Source: Hemibagrus wyckioides (lineage: Eukaryota; Chordata; Actinopteri; Siluriformes; Bagridae). Taken from it: a stretch of DNA of 64,000 bases. The DNA is taken from positions 9,836,511 to 9,900,510 of the forward strand of contig NC_080723.1 in the NCBI RefSeq assembly GCF_019097595.1. Direction: 5' to 3'. Under the pieces are notes generated by a model. That model was given only the letters and a program-made list of their open reading frames with translations. It was not told the origin of the DNA and searched no databases. Each line of letters opens with the position of its first letter. Positions within the stretch are counted from its first letter, which is position 1. The position numbers and the translations under genes are program-made. Shown piece by piece: positions 42,841 through 57,400 of this stretch.

Positions 42841-43624
42841 AGCCAAGACTAAAATGGGGAAAAAGCAATAAGTTTGATGAGCTTGAGAGCCAGGAAAATA
42901 AATGACTTTACTATCTGTCTTTTATATCCACGTCAAAGACACTGGAGACTGAACAACAAGAACCGAACAAAGAAAAAGGTGTTGTTGTATATTCTGTTTC
43001 CATATAATCAAATTTTACTTCAGATAAATGAATATAAATATCAATGTTTATGTTTCTGGTTTCACGAAGAACAACAATATGTGTTTCTGGGTGAGATAAA
43101 CACACAGTCTATTCCAAACAATAATAATGCAATCATATATTAAATTGTACTTAATGATGGGAAGGTTATTAAAGAATATTTTAGAGAGTAAAAGGTGTAT
43201 GTTAATCCTAATAATCAAAAATAATCAGTTCATGATGTTTTTCAGGTACTTCACTGTTGTCTATGTACTTAGGTTAAGACACGCGTTTAAAAAAGTGAAG
43301 ATCACATCCTTGAAACGGTATAAAGTGTCTGCGGAGACCGAGTTCAACGGTTGCTCCATGGATCAGCTCGGCTTTGTTGAATCTCAATACAGTCTACTTT
43401 TGGCCTCCAAAGCCTTAGAGCTTCTTTTGAAGAATTTTCTACAACATTAGCAAGGGAGACACTTAACTGAATCTCTGAAAGGTCAAGAGTTTACTGGCTC
43501 TCACATCTAATCTTTTGTATTAGAGCATAACACAGCCTCAGAGAAAAATTGATATTTAACTGTAGTGTTCATTGATGCTCAGATGATACCATGAAGCAAC
43601 CGAACAATACAGGCTCTTGTTAGG

Positions 43625-43740
43625 ACGCTGTAGGTGTCAGAGAACAGGGTCGGCTATGATACCTCCCCGCTGGAGCTTAGAGGGTTAAGCAGCTTACTCA
43701 AAGGCCCAATAGTGGCAGCATGGCAGAGTTAGAGCTTGAA
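43625..43740 (+). repeat. SINE-like dispersed repeat fragment
   Basis: TTAGAGGGTTAAGCAGCTTACTCAAAGGCCCAATAGTGGCAGC followed by AGAGCTTGAACCTCAGAC is a diverged form of a repeat common in teleost genomes. Confidence 0.5.
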
Positions 43741-44849
43741 CCTCAGACTTCATTATTTATGTATCTTAAATAATGTTGAGATGTACACTATCCACAGCTA
43801 CACAAAATGGTACAAGGTATCACCTGTGCCATACATAATTAAGATCTCATTCTGTCCTCATTTTTTAATACAAAATACTTCACTGATGCAGATCCTTAGA
43901 AAACTGACCGCTCTCTAAATACCAGAGAGCTCAATATTAATTCACAGCAGTGAAGACATCTATGTTACAGGAAAAGGTCAGATACTGCGAGGGAGATATA
44001 ACAAAGATATATATCAAAGAGCCATCAGAAATTGAAGGTCTGTGATTCATAACTGGCTTTTTAATGTGTACTCTTCTGAACTCTTGGATCTATATTATCT
44101 GTACACTGTACACAATGACCTGCTTAAGACACAATTAATTACTATAATGCTTCTAGATTGTTGGTTAAGATTGAATGTAAGTAAACAGAGTATAAATGAA
44201 GTATCTGGAAAGAGAAATTCTTCCTAAAAATGCACAGTGATGGTGTATATACTTGGATGTGTCCAGAATAATAGAGGAATAGACTAACACAGGCCATCGA
44301 ATTGAGCAGTATCTCTGACCGAAAAGAGCACTAAGACTGCATTTAAGGTTATACCTGAAACCGAGCATATTATGAAACCCAAACTGAATCAAACCCACTA
44401 TTTTATGCACACGGGTGAGAACCGCTATGAATAGATTAGAGAAGTCACATGGATGATAAGTGCTGCAGATGACTGTGAAAATGTACTTGGGTGTTTTTTT
44501 TTTCTCGTGTGTTAATCAGAGAGAGGAAGAGCTGTGAAAATGTGCGAGGGAGGGGTGCAAATGAGAGAGAAGGTCTGAGGGAATGTACATAAAAGCCTGT
44601 GGTAATGAACTCTGGAGTAGAATCAGTAAGATCATATGTCAAAATGATCCGACTGGAGTGTCAGATCTACAGCGATAACATGTACGATCCATAAAATGTG
44701 GACTCCACATACACCATTGTACCTTTGCAACACCAAGTGCTTTCTAAAGACTCTAATAAGAATTTCTGCTTAACATCTTAAATTATTACCCCAAATTATT
44801 CCATCTCCTGCCATGATAATTCATTTAGAAGCAGCTGAAATACATACAG

Positions 44850-45010
44850 CTGTATGCAAAAGTTTGTGCACCCCCAGGCAAATCACATATTTGATTGATT
44901 TTTGAAAGAGTAAAAGACGCCTTGTTGCTACCTTTCTGTTCATGTTTAATGAATTTTCACCTTCCTCTTTTCCTCTTCAGTTTCTTGACTGTTTGGGTCA
45001 TATTTGCGTC
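44850..45010 (+). mobile_element. Tc1/mariner MITE end fragment
   Basis: TATGCAAAAGTTTGTGCACCCCC is a typical terminal repeat of a fish Tc1/mariner group. The rest merges into unique sequence before the ATCT tract. Confidence 0.5.
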
Positions 45011-45083
45011 CAGAAATTGCTGGAATATTATGTGTGCACTAGTTGAATTGATTGTTTTGTTAACTAGCCAACAGCTAGTCATG

Positions 45084-45152
<69 letters not shown>

Positions 45153-45204
45153 CATCCATCCATCCATCCATCCATCCATCCATCCATCCATCTATCTATC
45201 TATC
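45084..45204. repeat. (ATCT)n(ATCC)n microsatellite
   Basis: About 17 ATCT, 10 ATCC and a few more ATCT units. Confidence 0.95.
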
Positions 45205-46151
45205 AAAAGGAAGCTAATCAAAGCGAAGCTAGCAAACTGAGGTACCTTTTAACATGAAAAAATTTAAGGCTATATCCGATAGTATATAAAAAGGTTAGTT
45301 ATAATGTCTGTTAGCTTTGGTTTGCATGGCCTGTTCCTAATCTGTAGCAATGTTTCTCTTACATTTATTTGCCATTTTAAATTCGTAACAAGATAACAAT
45401 GAGTTAGAGCTGCACATGGAGTAGTGTCAGGATGACAGACGTTAGATTCAGTGTAGCAATAGATAGTTGAGACACTTTTTAGACTCTTGAAGAAACGCAC
45501 CCGCTTAATGGCAAAAAATGGCATCTTAGCCAGTTAAAATTTCCTGAATCTGGTCAAATGTTCTACTATTTCTTTAGATTACAAGAAACCAAAACAAATT
45601 ATTCCACCTATTTCTAAACATATTTGTCTGTTTTAAGCTTCGGATTTTTCTTGTTCTGTTGGCAGATCATTATATTACTTTTAGATCATTGTAAACATTC
45701 ATTTTAGTAAGAATCCAATAATTTGCCAATAGATGGAGAAAAAAATGAAAGCTTAAATATAGTAAAATACGCCTATCGGTTTAATAGACCTTAAATTTGG
45801 TTTATTTTAATCTCATAAGAAGAAAAATAGATCAAATTGACCAGATTCAAGATATTTTTACTTGCTCAAATGCCAATGTTGACACTAAACAGCTGTTACA
45901 TGAAGTGACATGAATTCAAATCTTTGTTACTGAGTAAATTTGATTGCTATAAACTAGAACTGTGCATGGGTTTATTTTAAGATGATTTATCACACATATT
46001 TATTCTATATATTAATTCTTATTTAATAACTATATAGAATAATGAAATGAACAAAGATGTATTTGATGGAATAAAAACATTTTTTAATAATTATTTTTTA
46101 AATAATTATCTGCCAGCACTGTTAGTAAAGACTTACTGGATAATTAACAAC

Positions 46152-46152
<1 letters not shown>

Positions 46153-46196
<44 letters not shown>

Positions 46197-46204
46197 TATT
46201 ATTT
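46153..46204. repeat. (ATT)n microsatellite
   Basis: About 13 perfect units, then imperfect. Confidence 0.95.
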
Positions 46205-48280
46205 AGTTCTGTTATGGGGATCCATTTAGAACATTCTGTATCCATATATGACGCAAGTCCCAGCCACACAATAAACTTTCAGAAGTCTATTTTCTGCAAG
46301 TGTGGGTGTGTGGAGATCATAAGAATGGAGATGAAGCCAAACACAGACGCAATCTGACTCATTCATGCAAAAGGTGCAGGGAAGGTTTCTTCCTGGAGAA
46401 GCAGCTTTCTCCAGTATAATGATATTATTTGCCTTTTATGTGAGTCTGATAATATAATGCTTGCGCTGTATGCTAGAACTGGGTTTTTTTTCCCTTCCCA
46501 CATCACCAGGCTTTCCACTTGCTATTTCAAATAACAAGCGCCTCCAGTCAGCTGTGAAAATCACTCCAGCTGGAAAACCACAGTGCTGGAGAAAAACACA
46601 TTAACAAGGGTTAGTTTAAAAATGCTGTTTTAATGTTTTGGCCACATCTGCATTTTTAATCTCAGATAGTCTGTCCACAATGAAACACAGACAGAAAAGT
46701 GCATGGCTGGTGTCTGACCCATGACCTTTACATTTTATTCACGTGTTTTGAATATGTTTACTTGGAGTCCCTTACAGTATATCCTACACATAGTGATCAG
46801 ACATGGAAATAAATGACCACATACCATACATACAATTGCCTCGTTATAGGTTCTGGTGGCTTTTTATAATTACAGATATCACATAATTCATTCATTTTGG
46901 AGAGCAGGTCTAAATAGTTGTTTCATAATGAATGGAGAGAACCGATGAGAAAAGATTTCCGATGTACTCCTGTTAGCGTGGACTAGGCCACAATGAATCC
47001 TTCTTGTCAATAAAGTGCCTTCAAACGCTGATGAATCTGAACTTAATAGAGACAGACAGATGCAGAGATTTCCCTTGCTGAGGAAAAAAAAATGAAAACG
47101 TGTACTTCCCTATATTGGTCATCCTTTCTAAAACAGCAGTGATCAATAATAATGGGCCTATATTGGTTCTGCGAGAAAAGCAAGAGAAGCTGATTGAGAG
47201 GGGTGGAGGGGAGGGGGGTGGAGTACTCTGCACTGTCAGCTCATTCCAGCATAGGAGCAAAGCTAGTGTGCATTTACTAATAAATCAACTTTCCTTTTAA
47301 TCTCCAAAATGAGTCATGATAACATTAACTGCATGGTGGCTGAGTACACACTCTCCATCACAGCACTGAAGGCAAGAGTACTGGCACGCAGCATGCTCAC
47401 ACACACACACACAGGGTTCTGGCTGAGCAGACATACCCATGCATCGTGACCAAACGATGGCTAAAGACACTCAAATAATGAGACACTTATTCTCTGATAT
47501 GAAATAGCTGTGGCTTTCTTAATAGCAACCTCCTTCGACAAAACACTTTCTCCCTGACATTCTCTCTGCAAGAGATGAGGATAAAGATTTCACAGCGAAT
47601 GGACCCCTAAATCAATCCTGATGACAAAAGCGGTGCATGTGCCCCATGTTGCTCCTTTGATAAATAGACTAGGTGTGTCTCTGTAATGTTTTTGTCTGAG
47701 GTGTCTGGCAAAGCCTCTGGCATGCAGAGGGTTAAAGGACAACTGTTTGATAGTGTGTAGGCGTTAAATAATGAGCTGGCTCAAGACCCTACCCCCCTTT
47801 TACACCACAAACAATAATGATGCACTGGGCACAAACCACAGGCACACAGAAAGATGGTGACCATGACAACCACGTGAATATAACTCTGTCATCAGGGGAG
47901 AGATGGGTTAATAAAAACTATTACACAGCCGTGTAAATATCTCAGTCGGAGTCAACACACGCGCATAGTCTAGGACCGGATATCAGCCTTGTGAATCTGT
48001 AGAGAACCATACTGGTGCATCCGGAAACAGGAAGCCTGTGATAGGAAGCTTGAGCTCTCTGTACCTCAGACTGAAAACCAAACATCACGACATGAAAATC
48101 CTAGACTGTGTATTACTGTGTATATAAGAGTGGGTCAGTCACAGAGATGGTTTGTATCTTGGAAGTAAAAAGTACATGAAATAAAAAATTAAGCAACCTC
48201 ACATGAAGAGAGAGCAGAGGTCAAGAAAACATAAATTATGCATAGTATGCAGTTCATTTCTTCACATGAACCTTTGCTCA

Positions 48281-48281
48281 G

Positions 48282-48333
<52 letters not shown>
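48281..48333. repeat. (CT)n(GT)n microsatellite
   Basis: CT run then GT run, seen directly. Confidence 0.95.
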
Positions 48334-48334
<1 letters not shown>

Positions 48335-48488
48335 TGCTGAATGGACAGTTCCTTTAGGTAATCTGTGTGGGTTCCTACTGAGACCCTACAGATGGGAACA
48401 GCAGTCCACCAGCCATGTGGACCAACCCAGATCCTACAGTATGGCACAATGTGAACCCTTTTAAATGTGTAAATTATTAAACAGTCTA

Positions 48489-48612
<124 letters not shown>

Positions 48613-48641
48613 TTGTGTGTGATTGTCTATGACATACATAA

Positions 48642-48800
48642 ATAGGTGTGTGTGTATGTATGCATGTGTGTGTATGCATGCATGTATGCAAAAATCCTAA
48701 AGTCACACACACACACTTATACATACATTTGTTTGTGTGTGTGTGTGTGACTTTAGGATTTTTGCCACGCATACATGCATACACACACACACACACCTAT
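48642..48800. repeat. ~160-bp imperfect palindrome (hairpin)
   Basis: Arm 48642-48716 pairs with 48733-48800 around a short loop. The non-repetitive core AAAAATCCTAAAGTCACACA pairs with TGTGTGACTTTAGGATTTTT, so the symmetry is more than CA/TG slippage. Confidence 0.85.
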
Positions 48801-48859
48801 ACGTATTGCATGTCTGTTATAATGTTCTGCGCGCGCACTGAGCCCGTGTCCTGTAGGTA

Positions 48860-49153
48860 GTAAACATGCTAGGCATCCTCTCTGAGCAGACTGTGTGAGT
48901 GTGTGAGGAATATGAGGAATGGCGGGGTTTAAAGCCTACCTTAGAAGACTTTGTTTTCGGTGTAAGGGGATGGGGGACTCCGCTCTCCCTTCGTTGCTTC
49001 TCACGCTCCTCTCTCCATACGCATCATCTGCGTTTAACCACCAAACCAAATGCATTAACAGGTTCGCTTTGGCTCAGACTGAGAGCATCAGTTTAAAGAG
49101 CGCATCCTGGACGCTGGTGTGACCGGTGGGATTCGGGAGAGGCATTCCCTCCA

Positions 49154-49188
<35 letters not shown>

Positions 49189-49200
49189 CAGGAGTCCCAC
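48860..49200. promoter_or_regulatory. GC-richer patch, candidate syt12 promoter or 5' exon
   Basis: This segment is visibly richer in G+C and CpG than its flanks and has no repeat similarity except an AG microsatellite at 49157-49184. It lies 8.5 kb upstream of the syt12 start codon. Its role is inferred from composition alone. Confidence 0.2.
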
Positions 49201-50068
49201 CCCTGCAGTGTAACTTCCAGTGCTCCGCCACAGCACACTGCCGCAATCATGCTTTATTCTTCATCACTCTATTAACCTACTACAATCATAAAGTTCACAT
49301 CCTACAGATACCGCCGACTGTTGCGGAATTCTTCTTCTTATTTTCTTTCCTTCACTGTTTTGTCTCCCAACAGCACCACGCAACAGTCAGACATCTGCAT
49401 TATGCACATCTGCACTTGCAATTGAAAGAAAAGGTATTTAGCAATTTTGCTTAAAATAGAAGGCTGTTATTTTCGACTGTATGTTAAAACAAACACAGCC
49501 CCTCCTTTCAGGGTTGCCTCCCAAGCAACGCCCACAGAACATGCAGCATAGATGTTGACCACACATTATTACTCCTTGTACTGATTGGCTAGGTGTTCAT
49601 ACTCAGCACTGGTCATTACATGCAGCTTTTCTTTCCACTGTACCTTGCAAAAGTATCATGGACAAGAAATCAGATATTTCCATTCGTGTTGACGTTTGAC
49701 TAAAATACTGAGAGGACATTTTTAATACTTTTTGCTTTGCAGATCTTTGCCAGGTTTTCCCTGAGAGAGTCAGAAAATACTGACCACTTTATGGTCACTG
49801 ACCATAAAGTATAGATACAGTAGATAGAAGCCCACAGATGCCTTGCTTCCTGTACATGATGCTCACATCTCAGATGTTTCCAGTTATGGCCATTAGGGCA
49901 GCACACACACTCACATCCTTGTCATTAGGGTTTCAAATGAAAAGCAGTGATTATAATAATTATTCATTATTTTTTCTAAAACTAATCGTGCAGCGCAACA
50001 ACATAAGACCTGGAGAGTTTGAGAGTTACAGTATCAGTATCCAGACTGAGCTGTTTCACCCTAATCGA

Positions 50069-50087
50069 CCACATGGTGGCGCTAGAG
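50069..50087 (+). promoter_or_regulatory. predicted CTCF site
   Basis: CCACATGGTGGCGCTAGAG closely matches the extended CTCF core (CCACNAGRKGGCGCTA). The best of the three CTCF-like motifs noted here. Confidence 0.4.
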
Positions 50088-51179
50088 TGAATTAAAAAAA
50101 AAAAGGTTGTAAATTTTGAACCATGTAATAATACTCAAATGTAAATGAAATATTTGCTGACATTTTTCATTCCGTCAGACTGATTTTCCTTAGAACATCT
50201 TCAGACAATGAAGACCAAAACAGCTGAACACTCAAGTTATTTAATCAGCCAATCATGTGGCAGCAGAACAACCTATTAAATCATGCATATGCAGGTCAAT
50301 GGCTTTAGTTAATTTTCACATTAAACATTAGAATGAAGAAAATTTTTTCTCTGGGATTTTCACCTTGGCATGACTGGTTCGAGATGTCCTGGTTTGAGAG
50401 TATCAGAGTTAGATTGAATGGTACGTGCGCATACACAGAAAAACCCCACATATTCTGTGTTCAGAGGATTTGCAGACTGAAACATGGTTGATGAAAGAGA
50501 TGAGAGGAGGATGGCCAGACTGGTTTGAGCTGACAAGAAGTCTGCAGTAATTTAAATAATCACTCTGTACAACCGTGGTAAGCAGAAAAGCATCTCATAC
50601 CACATCAAACTGTAAGGTGGAGGAACTACAACAGAAGTCGACCATATCAGACTCAGCAAAAGTTGACAGTTGAAGACAGGAGGGAGCAAAAATTACAAAA
50701 ACAAAACAAAACTGCCCATTGCTGGCAAGTCTGTGCTCTTGATGGCCTTAGATTACCATTCTTCATTGACAGGAGTGGAACCCAATGTGCCCTTTTGCTC
50801 TCGAAGCCCATCCTTCTTAGCAGCTTGAATCAATCTGGCCATTTTCCTCCATCGTCTTTCATCATCAAGGTGTTTCCCCTCACAGAACTGTGGCTGAAGG
50901 CTTTTTGTTTTTCATACCATTACAATTCAGTTTTGAGACAATCATGGGGGGAAAAAAATAAATAAATCAAAAGCAGTCTGAATGAAGAAATTTATTTTAC
51001 AGGATGCCCTTAGTGTTTGCAACTGAACAAACATTTCAAGGAATGAAGGACTAGTGTTAGGTATGGAGTAGAACTAAAGTTAAATACACAGTACAGATGA
51101 TCCTAATGCAACATATAGGTGCTTCCAAATCCATAAGATGTGTACAATCCCAAAAGAATGGTTAAAAATAAGAAAGGAG

Positions 51180-51185
51180 TTTATT
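51180..51185 (-). terminator. candidate prc1 polyadenylation signal
   Basis: TTTATT reads AATAAA on the minus strand, about 260 bases past the prc1 stop codon. Confidence 0.5.
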
Positions 51186-51441
51186 GCAGTTTTTATAAAA
51201 ACTATTGATCATGACTTGATGTCCATGTAAAACCTATTTGCTCGGAGCTAAGACGCAGGTTAAAAAAAAAAGAAGAAAGAGGAAAATGGTTAAAACAGAA
51301 GTCAAAAATATTTACAGGTTCCACATATCTTTTGCAGGTAATTTTACATTCAGCAATCTCTTAAAATGTCTCTTCATATACAGAAACGGTGTGGTTGAGC
51401 AGTCTGGTGGAGTGAGTGCCATGGTTCCAGCACAGCAGCAC

Positions 51442-54400
51442 CTAGCGTGTGATCGTGGAGTTTAGAACTCCAGTCTTACAGCTGGACTTTGAAGCTTGTG
51501 AGAGTTCTCGCTGGAAGATAATCAAAGCAACGTGATTAGAAATTCTGCCAGGTTTCATACAGCACCTGAGTTTAGCATTTTGTTTCTTTAAAGCAACTGA
51601 AATGTTAAAGTATTGAATTTGTACCAAATATGCCTAGCTGAATGGAATGTGTAGGAAAAAAAAAAAAAAAACCTACCACACCAATCTGTTTACTGAAATG
51701 TTTGAGAAATATTCACCATGAGTGACATGAGTTAGTGTCCAATCAAATCCGCAAAGGGCTTGTGTGTGTGTGTGTGTGTAGTTGTAGTTGTTCATTCCAA
51801 TCGAGCAGGAGCCACACCCGATTCCACATGTTTACTTAGCTGATTTTGACTCTCAGTAGACTCAAATGTGGCTTCTACTTGGCTGGAAGAAGAACCTTCA
51901 CTCACACCGGTCCTTTCTAGAGGATTAGATCGACAGAGAGCAAATGTCTCGCCTTGATATAAATCTGTTCATTTCGTCTGTCCATTCCTGAGAGTCAAAG
52001 GTTCACAATTCTGGTCCTGGAGAACACACGGTCCTACAACATGGTTGTATTTACCCTGCTGGGTGTGTACAACAGGGGGGTGAGACTCCAGGGTCAGGGT
52101 TGGGAATGTGTACTGAGAGTGAATGAGCAGTAGAGCAGAGAGGTGAGTGTGGACAGCAGTGAGGTTCATGCCATCAGTCTGGCAGAGCAATCAGCACAAA
52201 GTCCAGTTAAGCAGGAGGAATTAGAGCAGGGAGCATATTCCAACCCTCCCAATGCCGTGTGAGGACACACTGATCATTAGTCAGGTTAAAGGAGGAACAT
52301 AAGGGTGGGTGTTAATACACGTCAGGGTAAAAAAACATACAGACCTGGAGATGGTTGTGGATTCAATGTTGCCAAAATCCCTCTAGAACAGAATGAAGAG
52401 TTAGACATGATGACAACTGGACTGGGATGTACCTGAGCAGGGGTGCTGGACTTGAGCTCTGGATTTTACACACATCAAGTCTGGTGCTCTTACCCATAAT
52501 GAGCACAGGCTCAAACTTCAGTCACATTTAACTTAATAATCTGATGTAGATCATGTCCCCCTTCTAAAATTCTCTGTGTAACTGGACTGAGTGCTTTGGA
52601 AAAAGTAAAATGAAGAAGAAATTACCGCAAACTCTGTGTAGGAGCTGGCGACAGAGTTGATGGAGCAGTTTCTGTATGGACTGGAGGCCATGGTGCGCAG
52701 CGCTCCACTTAGCTGAGAAACGTTTTCCTTGTTCCTCTCCAGGCCGCGGGGTGTCCGAATACGAGTGGGCGTGCGCAAACCCAAACCAATCTGGGATAGA
52801 GTGGGACATATTAGGAGAAGAGAATGTTACAGACTAACAGCAGAAATTACTAGGGGAAAAAACTGGAAAAATTCCTATTAAACTTAAGATAAGAGATAAG
52901 TCTTAATTGTTGTTGTTTTTTTGTTGTCTATAGGCACTGCAGATTAGCTCTTGGCTGATGCTGCACAAGAACAAAGTCATTTTTATAATATTCAGGCAAG
53001 TTATTAAAAAAAAAAAAAAAAATACATATATAGACATAGCACTGACCTCTTTTGACACATTCAAAAACTTTAATTTATCTGTTAAAATGTGAAGTCTATT
53101 TAATTTGAATGAAACATTTTACTGCTCCACTCAGCACACATCAAATTTCAGAAAGCATCTCCGACACGTAGCTTATTAAGCAAGTGGCTTCCAGTCATTT
53201 ATTGCAAAGTAGTGGTAGAGTGGTACTGAGCAAAAAAAACAAGCAAAGCAAAAGACGCAGCAGTGTCAGGGGTGTGGCTCAGTGAGGTGCAGCTCACCCT
53301 GCTGGCAGAGAGAGGCGGTCTCATGGATGGAGACTGGCCGATGGAGCGCAAGGTGGTGTTTGGCGTAGAGCTAATGATGCTGGAGGTAGAATTTAGCTGG
53401 AAGAGAGAATTCAGCCTTATGGAATTGAAAACTCTGGTTTGTTGTGTTGAAATCAGGAAAATTCAGGCATGGACACACTTATGGAGTCGTTACCTTGCGG
53501 GATTTTCCAGGTGTAGGAGCTCCTGCTAGTCTTCTCTTAGTGGGGGTTTTGAGTGCTGTACCGTACAGCATGTCCTCCTCCGTCTGCTTGCTCTTTTTCA
53601 TTTGCTGAAAACAGATGCAGGAAGAATGAAACAGGATGATGACATTTTCCTCATGGTGGAAGCTTAGAAATAGTCAAATGATCATATTTTGATGTGCGAA
53701 GATAAACGTTTCAGTTTCTTTAAACATTGTACAGGTTTTCAAGCTGATGGAGGAACATAGTGCTCATCTCTGCTGCTCAGTCATTCTGGACAATTCTCAA
53801 AAGCCGTTTAACCGTAAACTAGGCTTTCTAGCGCAAGTCATTACACCTGTGCCATTTGGTATACAGAATAATGCATAGTCCTGCCAGGAAACATAAAAAA
53901 CCCCATTGTATAAACATTTTCTTTAGTATGCTTTATAAAACAGTATAAATACAGATTATGAATACAAATATAAAAACAGTTTCCAGTTGATCTGCAGCTC
54001 AAAAAAAAAAAAAAAATCAAAAATTCATTTTCCCTCACATTGCATCCTTAGCCTTCAGTATGAACAGTTTATTCACAGCCTGTAATTACCCTCTCAAGTT
54101 TCTCCTTCTCTTTCTCCATTTGGTGAAGGTTCCACTGCTCCTCCACATACTGCATAAAGTGCTGCCCATTGACCCGGAACTCTGAGCCGTGTTCTTCCTC
54201 CCACTGCTCAATCTGGATTTTCAGACTTTTCTCCAGCTGCAAACATCACGCTTCATTAAAACTCTGCAAGTGTCTACACTTGTAAACCGAACACAGAGGA
54301 ACACTAAATTGTGTGTGAGCATGTGCAGGAGTAAGGAAATGAACCTTGGGCAGACTCTTCTGAAGCTCTGCTCTTTGCTTCTCCTCTCGTAGCAGGTTGC

Positions 54401-57400
54401 CTCCTCTGTTGTGAAAGCGAGATGGATCCCTGGCCTTTTTCTGCAGACAGAAAAACAATGCTAACATCACCTTATGTTACTGACCTATAAATCAGTCGTG
54501 TGTGTGGGATAAACATGCAGTGGAATCAATGCTAGTAGAAAAGTGCCAGGTCCTACCTCCAGTTCCTGGTAGAGAGTCCAGTTATTCTGCCAGCTATTCA
54601 CCCCGTGATAAAGCTCTCTGTGATGCTCATAATGCTGCTTTAGCCTCTGCAATTCTTGCTCATGCACAGTCAAAAGCTCCTCAGTGAAATTATCTTAAAT
54701 AAAAAAAATATATATATCTATATCTATATATCTATTTATCTATATTACACACAAGTAAGGAAATCCTCATTACATTTAAAGTGAATAACACAAGTCACTT
54801 ATACTAGAATAGAATATGGAGATTGGGAGTAAACAGTGGTAGATGTGATGAATTTATACAGCAGAATTATGATACAAGTAGTTAAAGCTGGTATACCGGA
54901 GTTACAGGCAGCAAAGGCTTGTCTCTGGTCCAGGCTGTAAAAGCATTTCTCCCAGAGGATTTGGATTTCTGCTCTGATGGACTCGATGAAATTCTGGATG
55001 TTCTTCATCTTCAGCTCTTCCAGGCGGTCCACCTCAATGTGTAGCTGGAGGAAGACACAGGGGAAAAACAAAGCTTTTGCGTTGGGTATACAGCTGATTA
55101 GAGTGATATGCTGTAGAATATTTATTTTACCAGTTACTCGTACATACAGGTGTTAAAATGTGCAGTTTTTTTGTCATGTAAGCTCATGGATAAAACAGGG
55201 TTGTATATAAAACTCACAGCATCCATGTTCCTCTTTTTGCTAAACTGCATGTGTTCAGACATGAAGTCTCTCTCTTCCTGAGGGATCTGCAGTCTGTTCC
55301 ACAGCTCTGCGATCCGGCCACGGTAGGACACACACACCGCCTCAATCTCTGCTTTCCGATTCTCCAACTGAAATCCAAACATGACATGATTATAACCAGC
55401 TCCAGCTTTTGCGCAGAGGGCAAAAATCACATGCAATGCTCATAACGGAGAGCAGATCCACCTGTTTAGTGTTCCTGAGCATTAATCAAACATCAATAAA
55501 GGGGGGTGTGTGTGCATTTACCTGGCTCAGTAGTACATTCAGGGCGGTGATGTTTTCTGCCGAGAGGCAGAATGCCTCCTCCTCCTCACACACCACATCT
55601 CTCTCAAAGCTAGTGTCGGGCATCTGTTCAAGATCCTCCATAGAGTTGATGATCTGGCGCTTGAGGGACACGAACTCGGCATAGCGGCGCTCCTAAATAA
55701 ACAACCTTTAGTCAATATATTGGTTCGAGAGCCCATAGATCACTGACGTTCTTTTAAAACAATTCAAAAGTGCACTTTTTAGTAACATTAACCATAATAA
55801 TGACTCTGAACATAAAGATGAACAACAAGTAAATATAACTTCTAGGACACGTTAAAACATGCAACACACGCTACCTCACAGCTACACTTATAAGCCAGTT
55901 TATCAGTCAAAGCTACATTTACATGTGCTTTCAGTGTAGAGATACAGATGATCTGCTGCGATGTGTTGTCCTTTAACCTGACTCCACCTCATCCAGGAGG
56001 GAAAATGGACCACTACTGACCAGATATTATTCATTAAACTAGTAGAAGCATGGTAGTGTGTGTGGACTGCATCAAGCACAGTTGAGAAACAATCCACTAA
56101 ACTAATCTATCCAGTCAAGCAGTAAAAATCCGTACCTTCTCCTGGTTGCGGCTGGCGATGTGTTGCTGGTAGTCATGCAGCTGCTGGGCAGAGGGAACAC
56201 GGTCCGGATCGATGGGGTGCAGGTTATCGCACAGGATGTCACACAGCTCGCGGTCCTGCTGAATCAGACTCTTCAGCTCGCTCATGCGTTGGTTCTTCTG
56301 CTTCAGCATCACCTTCAGGCGTGTGCGAATCTCCTTCTCCAGCTGCAGCATGCTTAGGCCATCATCCTCCTGGAAACACGATTAGTGGTAAGCGGCGGAG
56401 AATGAACATGTTGTACTATTAAACACGAGTACGGAGAACATGGATCACTGTTGAAATTACCTCATATGGAGAGAGTTGAAGCTCTTCGCACAAACCGGCG
56501 AGCTCCTTCCGACACGACTCGATGCTGCTCGTCAACCGCTTTCTCAGCCCCTCCTCCTCTGCTATCATCATGTCCAGAAGGTTCTGGAAGATCAAGACAG
56601 ACGTTTGGTCATTGCAGTGATTCATTAATGAAGAATACATTGATAACATCTACTGTATAATGGATTTAGTGAATTAAGTTAATCGTAGTATTAACAATAG
56701 CATTAAGCTCGACCTGGAGCGTACTGTAATGTCATGCCCGCTATATTTGCATGTGCAAGCTTTTAGTCAAATTAAAGTGCGTGTTATTATGGTGAAAGTT
56801 AGCTCACATTACAGCAGTTGTAACACTTGATCGATCTCTTTCCAAACTAATTTGCCAAAACAAAGCAGCTTGTCATTTTTCTTCCAACAACAAAGCTGTC
56901 GGCCCTGAAGACTTTCAGAAAATTGAAAGCTCCAGATTTACACCTGCATGTGAATCTGACACAGAAGACTCTTCTGCAAATGTTAAACACCACAAACACA
57001 GAAATCCTGGGGTTAGAGACACATAATAAATAATAAATAGCCAATTCTTGTGACTGGTCAGGAAGTGGTGACTAATTTTCATAAACAGAAGCGGACACTG
57101 CAGTTTGTTGTCTTTTCTAAAGCAACATGGGGGTGTGTTTAAGAGGGGAAAAAGTCTGCATATAATATTAAAAGCTAAGAAATTAATAATTTCCTTTTTT
57201 TTTTATTTCTTTGCAAAACGAACACGTCTTGTTAAATTACAAAAAGGAAAACTGTCCATCTTACTTTTATTAATTGCAGCTATAAACGATTACAAAGAAT
57301 GTGTTAGTCATGACCAAATGAAAAATAGTCATTGCAGGCAAACTGCCATAGCTATTATAATAAAAAATAATAAATTAATTAATAAATCAATAAAAATTAA

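Noticed and set aside
43127..43450. 107-residue plus-strand open frame upstream of syt12
   Set aside because: No domain, no splice or promoter context, AT-driven composition; looks like chance.
44895..45257. 120-residue plus-strand open frame with LSIY and HPSI repeats
   Set aside because: Translated ATCT/ATCC microsatellite.
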